A program made the position numbers and the translations under genes. A DNA stretch of 64,000 nucleotides, taken from contig NZ_LQRT01000060.1 of assembly GCF_001632745.1 (NCBI RefSeq), positions 124,001 to 188,000 of the forward strand, in the 5' to 3' direction. This document shows, piece after piece, positions 8,184 to 16,520 of the stretch. The notes under the pieces are model-generated. The model saw only the letters and a program-made list of their open reading frames with translations, was not told the DNA's origin and made no database searches. The DNA is from Aquimarina aggregata (GTDB lineage: Bacteria; Bacteroidota; Bacteroidia; Flavobacteriales; Flavobacteriaceae). Numbering within the stretch: position 1 is the stretch's first letter; each line of letters begins with the position of its first letter.

Positions 8184-9407
8184 ATGGAGAATTTTAATAC
8201 TGACGTATACGCAGAAACCGAATTTGTAAAGTCACTGCCGCGACATGCGTACACCGATGACAATATTTTTAAAAAAGAACGACACACCTTATTTAGATAC
8301 TTACCCGTAATGGCTTCGCCAAGTTGCTTATTACAAGAAAAAGGTAATTATTCTGTAACCGATATTGCATCAGAGAGTATTATCGTGGTTAGAGATAAGG
8401 AAGGAGTTATTAATGCAATGGCAAATACTTGTCGCCACCGTGGTAAACGATTGTTAGAAAAGACATGTGATTTAGAACCACAACAACGAGGACTCAATTC
8501 TGTTGTTTGTCCATATCATGCTTGGCGTTATGACTTAGATGGTAAATTGATTGTTGCCAGAGGAGATCAATCTAACCATTCTTTTAGACATTTATGCTTA
8601 CGCAAATTGCAGGTTCAAGAATCAGCGGGATTGGTTTTTTATCATGGACGTAATAAGGAGTATCTACAGCTTCAAAAGCTAGATGCTGTTTTGGGTGTTT
8701 TAAAACTAGAAGAAGCAAAAATTCGAGAAAGAAAAACCTATACTGTAAAAGCAAACTGGAAACTATGGGTAGAGAACTTTTTAGAGTGTTGGCATTGCGC
8801 ACCTAATCATCCAGAATTATCCGAGGTAAAAGGATTTATTAATCAATTTGAAAATGGTAGAGATGATTTATATCTAGAAGATGATTTTAATTGGCGTTCT
8901 CAAGCATATACTAAAGGGTGGGTGCCTCCTCAAGATCGTGATTTTGAAATGGATGAAGATTTATTCAATTTTAATGTAAGTATGCCTCTTGGTGGAGGTA
9001 GAAAGACAGCTAGTAAGATAGGTGAAAGAATGGGGGCTACCCTGGGAGGTGCCGATGGACTAGAAGGTGGAGCAATTTTTGGAGGAATAGGACCATTTTT
9101 GTTTTACATGGCTTATGTTGATTATGTAGTGCTGTTTTGTATTCGACCTCAGTCTACAATGCAAACCGAGGTAGAATTGATCTGGTTAACCTCTAAGGAT
9201 TTTCAAGCTCCTGTCGAGGAACTCACTTGGTTATGGAACACAACCATACAACAAGATATTACATTAGTTGAAGAAACCCAGCAAGGCGTAAACTCATTAT
9301 ATTATACACCAGGCCCGTTTCAAGCAGATGAATACCGCACGCAGGCTTTTACCGCTTGGTGGCAGCAATGGAAACAAAGAAATGATCAGGAACGGGTAAA
9401 GAAATAA
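8184..9407 (+). CDS. Rieske non-heme iron oxygenase, alpha-subunit type
   Basis: A 407-residue ring-hydroxylating-type oxygenase. The Rieske [2Fe-2S] ligands are present (C83-R-H85 and C109-P-Y-H112). The mononuclear iron site shows E201-C-W-H204 and H209, and the late QQDITLVEETQQG segment should supply the Asp ligand. Such enzymes add oxygen or demethylate using electrons from a reductase, none of which is encoded nearby. The start is 25 bases after the HExxH gene stop, so it is very likely part of the TOMM operon. The most plausible role is oxidative tailoring of the azole peptide or of a group attached to it. An unrelated catabolic enzyme is less likely given the packing. Confidence 0.88.
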   Translation: MENFNTDVYAETEFVKSLPRHAYTDDNIFKKERHTLFRYLPVMASPSCLLQEKGNYSVTDIASESIIVVRDKEGVINAMANTCRHRGKRLLEKTCDLEPQQRGLNSVVCPYHAWRYDLDGKLIVARGDQSNHSFRHLCLRKLQVQESAGLVFYHGRNKEYLQLQKLDAVLGVLKLEEAKIRERKTYTVKANWKLWVENFLECWHCAPNHPELSEVKGFINQFENGRDDLYLEDDFNWRSQAYTKGWVPPQDRDFEMDEDLFNFNVSMPLGGGRKTASKIGERMGATLGGADGLEGGAIFGGIGPFLFYMAYVDYVVLFCIRPQSTMQTEVELIWLTSKDFQAPVEELTWLWNTTIQQDITLVEETQQGVNSLYYTPGPFQADEYRTQAFTAWWQQWKQRNDQERVKK

Positions 9408-9428
9408 AAAACGTATTCTCAAAATATA

Positions 9429-10295
9429 ATGGTAACAACTTTACATAAAAGAGATAATGAATTCACAATTGATAGGATTGACGATTTCGAAAAGTTTGGT
9501 TTTATAGCAGATTATTATCCACCAAATACAGATGGGAATTATGCGGTTGTAGTTCTTGGTGGATCCGAGGGTGGCAAACCGACATATCTTGCAGAAAAAA
9601 TTGTTTCATTAGGATATGCCGTACTGTCCTTGGCATATTTTAATTTCAATAAATTTCTTCCTAGTGAATTAGAAATGATACCTTTAGAATATTTTGAAAA
9701 TGCAAAAAAATGGATATTATCAAAAAATGAAATTCGAAAAGATGGTCTAATTTTGGCGGGTTGGTCAAAAGGAGCAGAATTGGCTTTAATTTTATCGTCG
9801 CGCGATCAAATTTATAAAGGTGTAGTTGCGATAGGTCCAAGCTCTGCAGTATGGCCTGGAATTATTAAAAATTGGCATCGAAAGCCTAATTCTAGCTGGA
9901 GCATTAATAAAAAACCTTTACCATTTGTCTCTTTTGTCATACAGAACGAAGCTCCAAAAAAATTGGTTGATTTGTATATGAGATCACTACAAGTTTTAGA
10001 AGATTCTAATAAGGAAACGATAGATTTTGATAAGATTCAAAATCCAGTTTTACTTTTAAGTGGAAGTCTAGATGTTATTTGGCCATCAGAAATGATGGCT
10101 GGATATATTTGTACAAAATTAAATAAGCTTAATCATATCAATCGACCATTATGTACTCATTTTAATTATAAAAATGCAGGGCATTTGTTAGACGAAAGGT
10201 TTGATTTAGGTGGAACTAAAGAGGCAAACCATAAAGCCAATATCGATTCAACCAAGAAGATAAAGGAGTTTTTAAAGAGTATTAATCAAATCTGA
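9429..10295 (+). CDS. Alpha/beta hydrolase of the BAAT/acyl-CoA thioester hydrolase type
   Basis: A 288-residue serine hydrolase-fold protein. The VVLGGSEGGKPTY segment (about residues 41-53) and nucleophile elbow G111-W-S113-K-G115 resemble the C-terminal domain of bile-acid-CoA:amino-acid N-acyltransferase/acyl-CoA thioesterases and dienelactone hydrolases. The likely Asp lies in LLSGSLDVIWPS (about 214) and the His in NAGHLL near residue 256. It follows the Rieske gene by 21 bases, so it is probably the last gene of the TOMM operon. Possible jobs are hydrolysis of a macrocycle or ester, N-acyl transfer to the peptide, or self-protection. None can be chosen from sequence. Confidence 0.75.
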   Translation: MVTTLHKRDNEFTIDRIDDFEKFGFIADYYPPNTDGNYAVVVLGGSEGGKPTYLAEKIVSLGYAVLSLAYFNFNKFLPSELEMIPLEYFENAKKWILSKNEIRKDGLILAGWSKGAELALILSSRDQIYKGVVAIGPSSAVWPGIIKNWHRKPNSSWSINKKPLPFVSFVIQNEAPKKLVDLYMRSLQVLEDSNKETIDFDKIQNPVLLLSGSLDVIWPSEMMAGYICTKLNKLNHINRPLCTHFNYKNAGHLLDERFDLGGTKEANHKANIDSTKKIKEFLKSINQI

Positions 10296-10364
10296 AATTA
10301 TAAAATCAGGAAACATAAAATAATCTGGTTTAAATACTTTCTTGCTTATACAACTAGAATATAA

Positions 10365-11054
10365 TTATGAGTAACCAGAAATCTCTATTTGCTCATTAAG
10401 TAAGGCAGTAATAAGAGACTTGTATTCAATTAAAAACAGTGATAATCTTCCTTGCCCCATAATATCAAATTTTTCTGCAATATGTTGTCGGTGTGTTTCG
10501 ATTGTACGTTTACTATTATGTAAAATCTCACCTATTTCACTACTGGTTTTTCCTAAAATAATAAATTTGATAACTTGAATTTCTTTTGGAGTAAGTGTTT
10601 TAAAACTACTCTTAATAAAATAATGATCATCTTTGTATTGATTTATTTTCTCTCTAAATTCATTACTTATATAAATCTTTTTCTCACATACTTTTTTTAT
10701 ACAACTTATGATTTCTATTTTTTTGGAGTTTAGATACAGAAAACCAAGAATACCCTTAGTATAAAAAGATTCGAATACTTGTTTAGAAATAAAATTAGAA
10801 ACAAGGATAGTTTTTATTTTTTTTAAATTTTTAGTATTGTAATTTATGATTAAACTAACAATTTTATAAGGTATAGTATCTAAATTGATGACTAAAATAT
10901 CTGGATTATGCTGGGTTAGAACTTTTGATATTGATTCGTTATTACTATTCTCATAGTTGATTGTGAAATCTATATGAGAGTATTCACTGGCAATTTGCCG
11001 AAAACCTAGTTTAGTCATTTGGCAATTATCAAAATGTAAAATTTTACAAGGCAT
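10365..11054 (-). CDS. LuxR/NarL-type response regulator with degenerate receiver
   Basis: 229 residues. The C-terminal 65 form a clear LuxR HTH (LTPKEIQVIKFIILGKTSSE, then IGEILHNSKRTIETHRQHIAEKF). The N-terminal 120 align by pattern with a CheY-like receiver, but the acidic pocket reads FDNCQ instead of the usual VDDH, and the phosphoacceptor strand reads DILVINLDTIP, where Asn sits in the usual Asp position. It may therefore be phosphorylation-independent or use the neighbouring Asp. It is convergent with the TOMM operon (about 70 bases between stops) and is a candidate cluster regulator. No sensor kinase is adjacent. Confidence 0.8.
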   Translation of the reverse strand: MPCKILHFDNCQMTKLGFRQIASEYSHIDFTINYENSNNESISKVLTQHNPDILVINLDTIPYKIVSLIINYNTKNLKKIKTILVSNFISKQVFESFYTKGILGFLYLNSKKIEIISCIKKVCEKKIYISNEFREKINQYKDDHYFIKSSFKTLTPKEIQVIKFIILGKTSSEIGEILHNSKRTIETHRQHIAEKFDIMGQGRLSLFLIEYKSLITALLNEQIEISGYS

Positions 11055-11072
11055 AATTAATAGGGTTATATG

Positions 11073-11120
11073 TAGATGCTTTTGTGTAGAAGTATCTATG
11101 TTAAATAATCAAAGCATCTA
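11073..11120 (-). promoter_or_regulatory. Inverted repeat in the leader of the LuxR-type gene
   Basis: A 10-bp perfect inverted repeat (TAGATGCTTT / AAAGCATCTA) lies directly upstream of the regulator start, with 28 bases between arms. LuxR-type dimers bind such dyads, so it may be an autoregulatory operator; an RNA stem in the 5' leader is equally possible. Confidence 0.35.
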
Positions 11121-11644
11121 GTTTTAGATTAACCATATGTGCAATTCAATACTATGATTGTTGAATTTCTATAGTTGATCAATAATGCTTTTTGTGTAAT
11201 TGATAGAGATGATGTGAAATCCAGATAGATTTTTTACCACAATTAGATGACTCAAAGGTTTAGGTGCTTAAAGTTTTTTTGAAAAGAAGAGAATTACTGT
11301 TTTTTTTCTTGTAGTAGTTCACCTTTATATTTCTTATTTTTTAATATGTTATAGTATAGAATAGCATTGTTAAGATTCTTAATTGTTATTTTTTTTAAGC
11401 AAACTAGTTATTACTTACAAACAGGGCATTGTGGGACATCACTTTTGATATTATTTTTATTATTAATTCCTCCTCGAATAGTCGTTAAATTTTTAAATGC
11501 GTATACCTTTATCTTATTGATTTTTAATTTACTGTTTGCGTTTCTCATGTAATAAATTTAAAGTTTAGTATTGGTTAATATCGGATTTCAAAGGTATATT
11601 GAACTTGTTGAGTGAAGTATAAAATTTAGAGATCATAGCACGTA

Positions 11645-11684
11645 TTCTAGAAAACAGACGCAGTTTTTGACTTGTTTTCTAGAA
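11645..11684. repeat. Perfect 12-bp stem-loop
   Basis: Arms TTCTAGAAAACA and TGTTTTCTAGAA with a 16-base loop. There is no T-run and no adjacent gene end. It could be part of a small RNA or a protein-binding dyad. Confidence 0.45.
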
Positions 11685-12046
11685 AGCAAGCTTAACATTT
11701 AACTAATTTTTAAGAAAAGATGATGTAAGGAAAGAAAATCTTAAACGACGTACAGCATCCTAATTTATTTAAATTAGAATTATGCTCTGTTTTCTTAATC
11801 AAAAAGTATCTTTCCTATATTGGTATAATTTTTTAATCAATGTCAAGAAGTAATAGAAATGATTTTCAAATGATTATTAGATAATTCCTTGTATTATTAA
11901 CGATAGTATTGAATATATGCAAATCAATGAATTTTTAAAATGCATATTTAGTATAAATAATGTTAATAATCATATAAGTATTTGATATGGTGCCTAACAT
12001 TTTGAATAACTATTAAAGCATAGTTTGTTAGATATTTAAAAGGAAC

Positions 12047-12215
12047 TTAAAACCAACTTAAAACCACTAAATTTATGATTCTTCCCATAGATAGATGATT
12101 CCTCAAATAAACTGTAATCCCAAGTAAATTTTTGAAAAAAAAGACTATTTAAGCTAGGTTTTCGAAGTATTGCGTTAAGGGACATGAGATTCTTTTTCTT
12201 TTAAAACCAACTTAA
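12047..12215 (+). promoter_or_regulatory. Direct repeats upstream of TPR-AraC gene (candidate operator)
   Basis: TTAAAACCAACTTAA occurs at 12047-12061 and exactly again at 12201-12215. The shorter unit TTAAAACCA recurs at 12058, eleven bases after the first, so two units lie about one helical turn apart. AraC-family proteins bind direct repeats with this phasing. The second full copy ends 23 bases before the ATG of the AraC-type gene, which suggests autoregulation. Confidence 0.45.
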
Positions 12216-12237
12216 TTGAAATTATACCTTAAAGCCT

Positions 12238-13941
12238 ATGAAAATTAAAGAATTAAACTTTTGTTTGATAGTGTTTTTCTTTTGTTGTTTAATCATAAAT
12301 TCTCAAGAAAATAATCAGGTAGTACAAGATTCATTAAAAAAATTTACTTATCAAGATTTATACGATGCGTATAAACTATCCTCTAAAGACACTGTGAAGT
12401 CTTTAGTGTATTTAAATGCTTTTTTAGAAAAAGGTATTCGAGATAAGAATAAAATTAAGATCGCTCAGGCGTATAGTTTTTTGCACTTTTATCAAAAAAA
12501 TGAAACCACAAAGCTTGAAATGCTAGATAAAGCAATACATCTAAGTAAGTACAGTGAACATAATTTTTTCCCTACGGTTCCATATTCATTTAAAGGAGGA
12601 CATTTTTATAAAAAAGGTGATTATAAGAAATCGTTAGATAACTATCTTCTAGCCTTAAAATTTGCTCACAAAACGGGTAATACCGAGTATATATATATTA
12701 CAAAACATAATATAGGAGAAATAAAAGCCAAAATCGGTTTTTATGATGAGGCACTACTTGTTTTAAAAGAATGTTATGAATATGAAAAAGATAAGAAATC
12801 AAAAGATATATATTCCTACCTATCGTCTATAGTGATATTAAGTGAAACATATACGAAGGCAAACAAGATCGACTCCTCATCAATTTTTATTAATAAAGGA
12901 ATTAAACTTGCAAAAGAAAATAGTAAAGAGATTTATAATAGACTAATACTTAATGCAGGTGTAAATCTATTTTATAGTAATAATTATGATAAGGCTTATG
13001 ATAGTATTCATAAGTCTATTACATTTTTAAAAGGGATAGACGATAAATCGTTTTTAATTACGGGTCATTTCTATTTAGGAGAAATAGAGTTAGATAAGGG
13101 AAATGAAGAAGAGGCTATGATACATTTCAAGAAAGTTGACTCCATTCATGAAATAACCAAAAATCCGTCAGAAAAAATCAGAAAAACGTATGAGCATTTA
13201 ATAAAATATACCAAATCTAAAGGTGAGTTTAATAAAGAATTAGTCTATATAGAAAAGCTTTTAAAATTTGATAGTTTAACAAAAATTAATAATACGTATA
13301 TAGAAGAAAAAATGAATAAAGAGTATTCTACTCTAGAGTTACTCTTCGAAAAAGATAAAATTATTGGTGGGTTAGAAAATAAAAATTTCACAATGCTAAT
13401 AATAGTTATCTTTTTGACAGTGTTATTAGCAATTGGTTTATTTCTTTTTAATTACGATAGGCATAAAATTAATCAAGAAAATTTTGAAGAATTTTTAAAC
13501 GCTAATTCTTTAGATAATGCACAAAAATCTGAAAACGCAAAAGTATCAAAAGAAGATTATGTTTTTAAAATACCAAAAGAAATAGTAAACAGAGTGTTAC
13601 ATGATTTGATTAATTTTGAAGAGAAAGAATGTTTTCTAAAACCTGATATTACTTGTGTTTTTCTGGCAAAAGATTTTGAAACAAATCCAAAATATTTATC
13701 TAAAATTATACATCACTACAGGCAAAAAAATTTTAATACGTATATAAATGACTTGCGAATAGACTATATCATCTCTAAATTAAATGAAGATAAAACGTTA
13801 CGACAATATACTATTAAGGCAATAAGCGAATCATGTGGATTTAATACTAGAGATGCGTTTTCTAAATCATTCTATAAAAAAACAGGTGTTTATCCTTCAT
13901 ATTTTATTAAAAGAATAGAAGATAATGATGAGCCAACCTAA
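12238..13941 (+). CDS. TPR - transmembrane - AraC-type HTH regulator
   Basis: 567 residues. It has an N-terminal signal/anchor sequence, then helical TPR-like repeats to about residue 370. One membrane segment follows (MLIIVIFLTVLLAIGLFLF, about 383-401), then an AraC/XylS-type HTH at the C-terminus (CGFNTRDAFSKSFYKKTGVYPSYF is the second helix pair). This is a common Bacteroidota one-protein sensor in which the exported TPR domain senses and the cytoplasmic HTH binds DNA. It is the same family as the two regulators around the lanthipeptide-like precursors further on. The nearest biosynthetic locus is the TOMM cluster, so it may regulate it or the thioesterase gene downstream. Confidence 0.85.
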   Translation: MKIKELNFCLIVFFFCCLIINSQENNQVVQDSLKKFTYQDLYDAYKLSSKDTVKSLVYLNAFLEKGIRDKNKIKIAQAYSFLHFYQKNETTKLEMLDKAIHLSKYSEHNFFPTVPYSFKGGHFYKKGDYKKSLDNYLLALKFAHKTGNTEYIYITKHNIGEIKAKIGFYDEALLVLKECYEYEKDKKSKDIYSYLSSIVILSETYTKANKIDSSSIFINKGIKLAKENSKEIYNRLILNAGVNLFYSNNYDKAYDSIHKSITFLKGIDDKSFLITGHFYLGEIELDKGNEEEAMIHFKKVDSIHEITKNPSEKIRKTYEHLIKYTKSKGEFNKELVYIEKLLKFDSLTKINNTYIEEKMNKEYSTLELLFEKDKIIGGLENKNFTMLIIVIFLTVLLAIGLFLFNYDRHKINQENFEEFLNANSLDNAQKSENAKVSKEDYVFKIPKEIVNRVLHDLINFEEKECFLKPDITCVFLAKDFETNPKYLSKIIHHYRQKNFNTYINDLRIDYIISKLNEDKTLRQYTIKAISESCGFNTRDAFSKSFYKKTGVYPSYFIKRIEDNDEPT

Positions 13942-13979
13942 TTTTTTATAAACATATCATAAATGCAATAGTAGTTATA

Positions 13980-14007
13980 TTGACATAAACAATGTTTTGT
14001 ATTTTTG
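13980..14007 (+). promoter_or_regulatory. Bacteroidota-type promoter TTG-N17-TATTTTTG
   Basis: A -33 TTG (13980-13982), 17 bases, then TATTTTTG (14000-14007), matching the flavobacterial consensus TTG-N17-23-TAnnTTTG. Transcription would start near 14014, downstream of the in-frame ATG at 13992. This supports translation from the ATG at 14028 with a very short leader. Confidence 0.6.
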
Positions 14008-14027
14008 TCGCTCATAAAATAGAAGGG

Positions 14028-14504
14028 ATGTATTTAAAAGATTTTGAGATTAGATGGAATGATATCGATGCGAATCGACATTTGGCAAACAAAGCATATA
14101 TCGAATTGGCAGCACATACAAGAATGTCTTTTTTAACAGAACAAGGGTTTGATAGAGGCTTGCTGGGGAAATTAAATATAGGACCAGTGGTATTTTATGA
14201 ACATATCTATTATTTTAAAGAAGTTTTTTATGGTAAACCAATACAGGTTTCTCTTGAGGTCTCTGGATTAAGTGAAGATGGTAAGTTTTTTGAGTTTAGA
14301 CATAATTTTTATGATCATAAGGGAAGAAATTTTGCACAATGCGAAATGATGGGGGCTTGGATGGATTTGGGTGAGCGTAAATTAATTCCGCTACCAGAAC
14401 AAATATTGCCGTTTATGGATAAAATTGAACGCCCAGAGAATTTTAGAATACTTACCAAAGAAGATACTCGAAAATTTGCCAAAACTCCGGTAGATTTAAG
14501 CTAA
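14028..14504 (+). CDS. Acyl-CoA thioesterase-like (4HBT/hotdog) protein
   Basis: 158 residues of hotdog fold: KDFEIRWNDIDANRHLANKAYIELAAHTR matches the 4-hydroxybenzoyl-CoA thioesterase signature (acidic residue in the DIDANRHL turn, followed by the long central helix). It probably hydrolyses acyl-CoA esters in the cytoplasm; the substrate is unknown. An upstream in-frame ATG at 13992 would add 12 residues, but it lies within the predicted promoter, so the later start is chosen. The end overlaps the convergent EamA gene by nine bases. Confidence 0.82.
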   Translation: MYLKDFEIRWNDIDANRHLANKAYIELAAHTRMSFLTEQGFDRGLLGKLNIGPVVFYEHIYYFKEVFYGKPIQVSLEVSGLSEDGKFFEFRHNFYDHKGRNFAQCEMMGAWMDLGERKLIPLPEQILPFMDKIERPENFRILTKEDTRKFAKTPVDLS

Positions 14505-15389
14505 CTCTTTTGGTTTTTTAGTTACCAAATACAGCCCGACAAAGATAAGTAGTGTTGCGACAATTTTGATAATATCGAGAGAATCTTTGCCCAAACCAAT
14601 AGCAAATACCGAAGCTAGCATTGGCTGCAAATAAATAAAAAAAGCTACAGTTGTAGGTTTTAGCTCTTTTATCGCAAATACATTAAGTATATATGTGCCA
14701 AAGGTTGCAAAAAGAGTAACATATCCTATTTTTAAATATCCTTCTAGGGGAATGGCATTTGGTTGCACTTCAAGTAATTGAGAAATTCCAAAAGGAAAAA
14801 CAAATAACAAACCAAAACCATACATCCATTTCATTATAGTAAATGGATGGTATTTTTGCGTAATTTTTTTAACGATAATAATATAGCATGCATATGAAGC
14901 AGCATTAACGAAAACCAAAAAGTTTCCTAATGTAGGATTAGTTGCCGTTGTCGTATTTCCTGATCCATATAATATGATGAGTAATGTGCCTGAGAGACCA
15001 ATTAAAACTCCTATGATTTTAGGTGCTCTTATCTTTTCTTTTAAAAAAATTACAGCAAGAATTAATACAATAATAGGTGCAGTAACCATTAAAACAGAAG
15101 CACTAATGGGGGTGGTGAGATTCAGTCCTTCAAAAAAAGCAAGCATATTAATACCTACTCCAAATATTGCAGCTGCAGCAATTATACGAAAATCACTTCG
15201 TTCTATTTTTTCTTTAGGCCCCAGAAAACTAATTGCCCAAAATAATATAAACGCGCCAATAACCCTAAACAAGATAAAACCAAAGGGTTTCATGTAATGT
15301 GGCATTACATCTTTGGCTATAGTATAATTAGCTCCATAAAAAACAGCTACAAAACTTGCAGCAATAAGAGCTAGAGTTCTTTTACTCAT
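14496..15389 (-). CDS. EamA/DMT-family transporter
   Basis: 297 residues with about ten hydrophobic segments arranged as two EamA halves, as in RhaT/YdcZ-like drug/metabolite exporters. Glycine- and proline-rich helices such as FGVGINMLAFFEGLNLTTPI and the repeated LMVTAPIIVLILAVIFLKEKI (first half) and VAFFIYLQPMLASVFAIGLG (second half) are typical. It is an inner-membrane permease with unknown substrate. It shares a strand with the ArsC-like gene five bases upstream, so the two are likely one operon. Confidence 0.88.
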   Translation of the reverse strand: MSKRTLALIAASFVAVFYGANYTIAKDVMPHYMKPFGFILFRVIGAFILFWAISFLGPKEKIERSDFRIIAAAAIFGVGINMLAFFEGLNLTTPISASVLMVTAPIIVLILAVIFLKEKIRAPKIIGVLIGLSGTLLIILYGSGNTTTATNPTLGNFLVFVNAASYACYIIIVKKITQKYHPFTIMKWMYGFGLLFVFPFGISQLLEVQPNAIPLEGYLKIGYVTLFATFGTYILNVFAIKELKPTTVAFFIYLQPMLASVFAIGLGKDSLDIIKIVATLLIFVGLYLVTKKPKELA

Positions 15390-15393
15390 AAAT

Positions 15394-15741
15394 CTAAATA
15401 GCTTCCTTAGCGGCTGCTACTACTTTTTTGCTATTACCAATAAAAATTTGATCATTTAAAATAATAACGGGACGCTTTAGAAACGTGTAATGTTCGAGAA
15501 TTAAGTTTTTGTAATCATCTTCTGATAATGCTTGATTTTTAAGGTCTCGCTCTTTATACAATCTAGCACGTTTACTAAACAATGCTTCATAACTACCAGC
15601 AAGTTGTTGCATTTCGTTTAACTGATCATTGGTTATTTCTTCAGTTTTAATATCCTGTAAAATAATGTCAGAAGAAGGAGCTAATTCGTTAAGTATACGC
15701 TTACATGTATCACAGGTAGATAGATGATATATTTTTTTCAT
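15394..15741 (-). CDS. ArsC/Spx-family thioredoxin-fold protein
   Basis: 115 residues matching the arsenate reductase/YffB-like family: an N-terminal strand then C9-D-T-C12, and the late FLKRPVIILNDQIFIG segment with the conserved cis-Pro. A true arsenate reductase needs further conserved residues that I cannot confirm, so a general thiol oxidoreductase or Spx-like role is as likely. It is co-directional with the EamA gene and starts the pair. Confidence 0.85.
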   Translation of the reverse strand: MKKIYHLSTCDTCKRILNELAPSSDIILQDIKTEEITNDQLNEMQQLAGSYEALFSKRARLYKERDLKNQALSEDDYKNLILEHYTFLKRPVIILNDQIFIGNSKKVVAAAKEAI

Positions 15742-15976
15742 TAGTTTAAAACTTTATGGTTTTATATGCCAATTCATATAAGTAACCTATTCAATTTATA
15801 TAGAGATATATTCCAAATGTAAAAATCATCACAAAGGAAAATCATTTCAGAGTTAAAACCCCTATTTTTGGCGAAAAATTATGAAATGGGTTTGATCCTT
15901 TTTTGTCGTTATGAACGTTAAGGATCGATAAATAATTTCTGATTTTTGAAAAACAATACATAAACAAATACATATC

Positions 15977-16432
15977 ATGCAAGATCCAATCGTAATTACT
16001 AGAGTTAATCGAAAGCTAATCGAAAAAATACTAGATAACCATACACTTGAACAACTTAACAAAGTTCCTGATGGTTTTAGAAACAACTTGATCTGGAATA
16101 TTGCTCATGTAGTTGTAACACAACAATTATTGGTATACAAATTGAGCGGTTTACCTATGATGATAGAAGAAGAGATGGTGAATTTGTATAAAAAAGGTAC
16201 AGAATTTTACAGAGAAGTAACTGCAGAAGAGGTGTCAAAAGTAAAATCCTTATTATTTAGTACTTTAGATAAAACCGAAGAAGATTTAGCCGCAGGTATT
16301 TTTAAGAACTATAATGAATACGAGACGAGTACAGGATTTGTGTTAAAATCTGTTCAAGATGCTCTTAATTTTAATAATTTCCACGAAGGAATTCATTTAG
16401 GATATATTTTGGCACTAAAGAAAGCTGTTTAA
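15977..16432 (+). CDS. DinB-superfamily protein
   Basis: 151 residues of the four-helix DinB/YfiT metal-binding fold. The expected His ligands are in NLIWNIAHVV (His about 44) and NFHEGIHLGYIL (His about 134 and 138). Members include thiol-dependent transferases using bacillithiol or similar; here the partner is unknown. It stands alone on the plus strand. A TATTTTTG box at 15863 is a possible promoter element but has no clear -33 TTG. Confidence 0.85.
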   Translation: MQDPIVITRVNRKLIEKILDNHTLEQLNKVPDGFRNNLIWNIAHVVVTQQLLVYKLSGLPMMIEEEMVNLYKKGTEFYREVTAEEVSKVKSLLFSTLDKTEEDLAAGIFKNYNEYETSTGFVLKSVQDALNFNNFHEGIHLGYILALKKAV

Positions 16433-16520
16433 GTAGGTTTATAAAGATCAGTTTTTTCTATAAATCGTTTAGTAAGCGATTACAATGGTAGTGTTTGAGT
16501 ATAGACAATAAAAAATAAAT

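Larger units (their letters stand above)
11121..12237. other. Long non-coding stretch between TOMM regulator and AraC-type gene
   Basis: Over 1.1 kb of very AT-rich DNA with no convincing gene. The longest plus-strand frame (11367-11552) is hydrophobic, has no flanking support and matches nothing I know. The stretch contains a perfect stem-loop near 11645-11684 and 15-base direct repeats at 12047 and 12201, described separately. A regulatory region, a small RNA or decayed coding DNA are all possible. Confidence 0.5.

Noticed and set aside
11367..11552. 61-codon plus-strand frame in the long intergenic region
   Set aside because: Hydrophobic low-complexity sequence with no promoter, neighbour or family support; expected by chance in AT-rich DNA.
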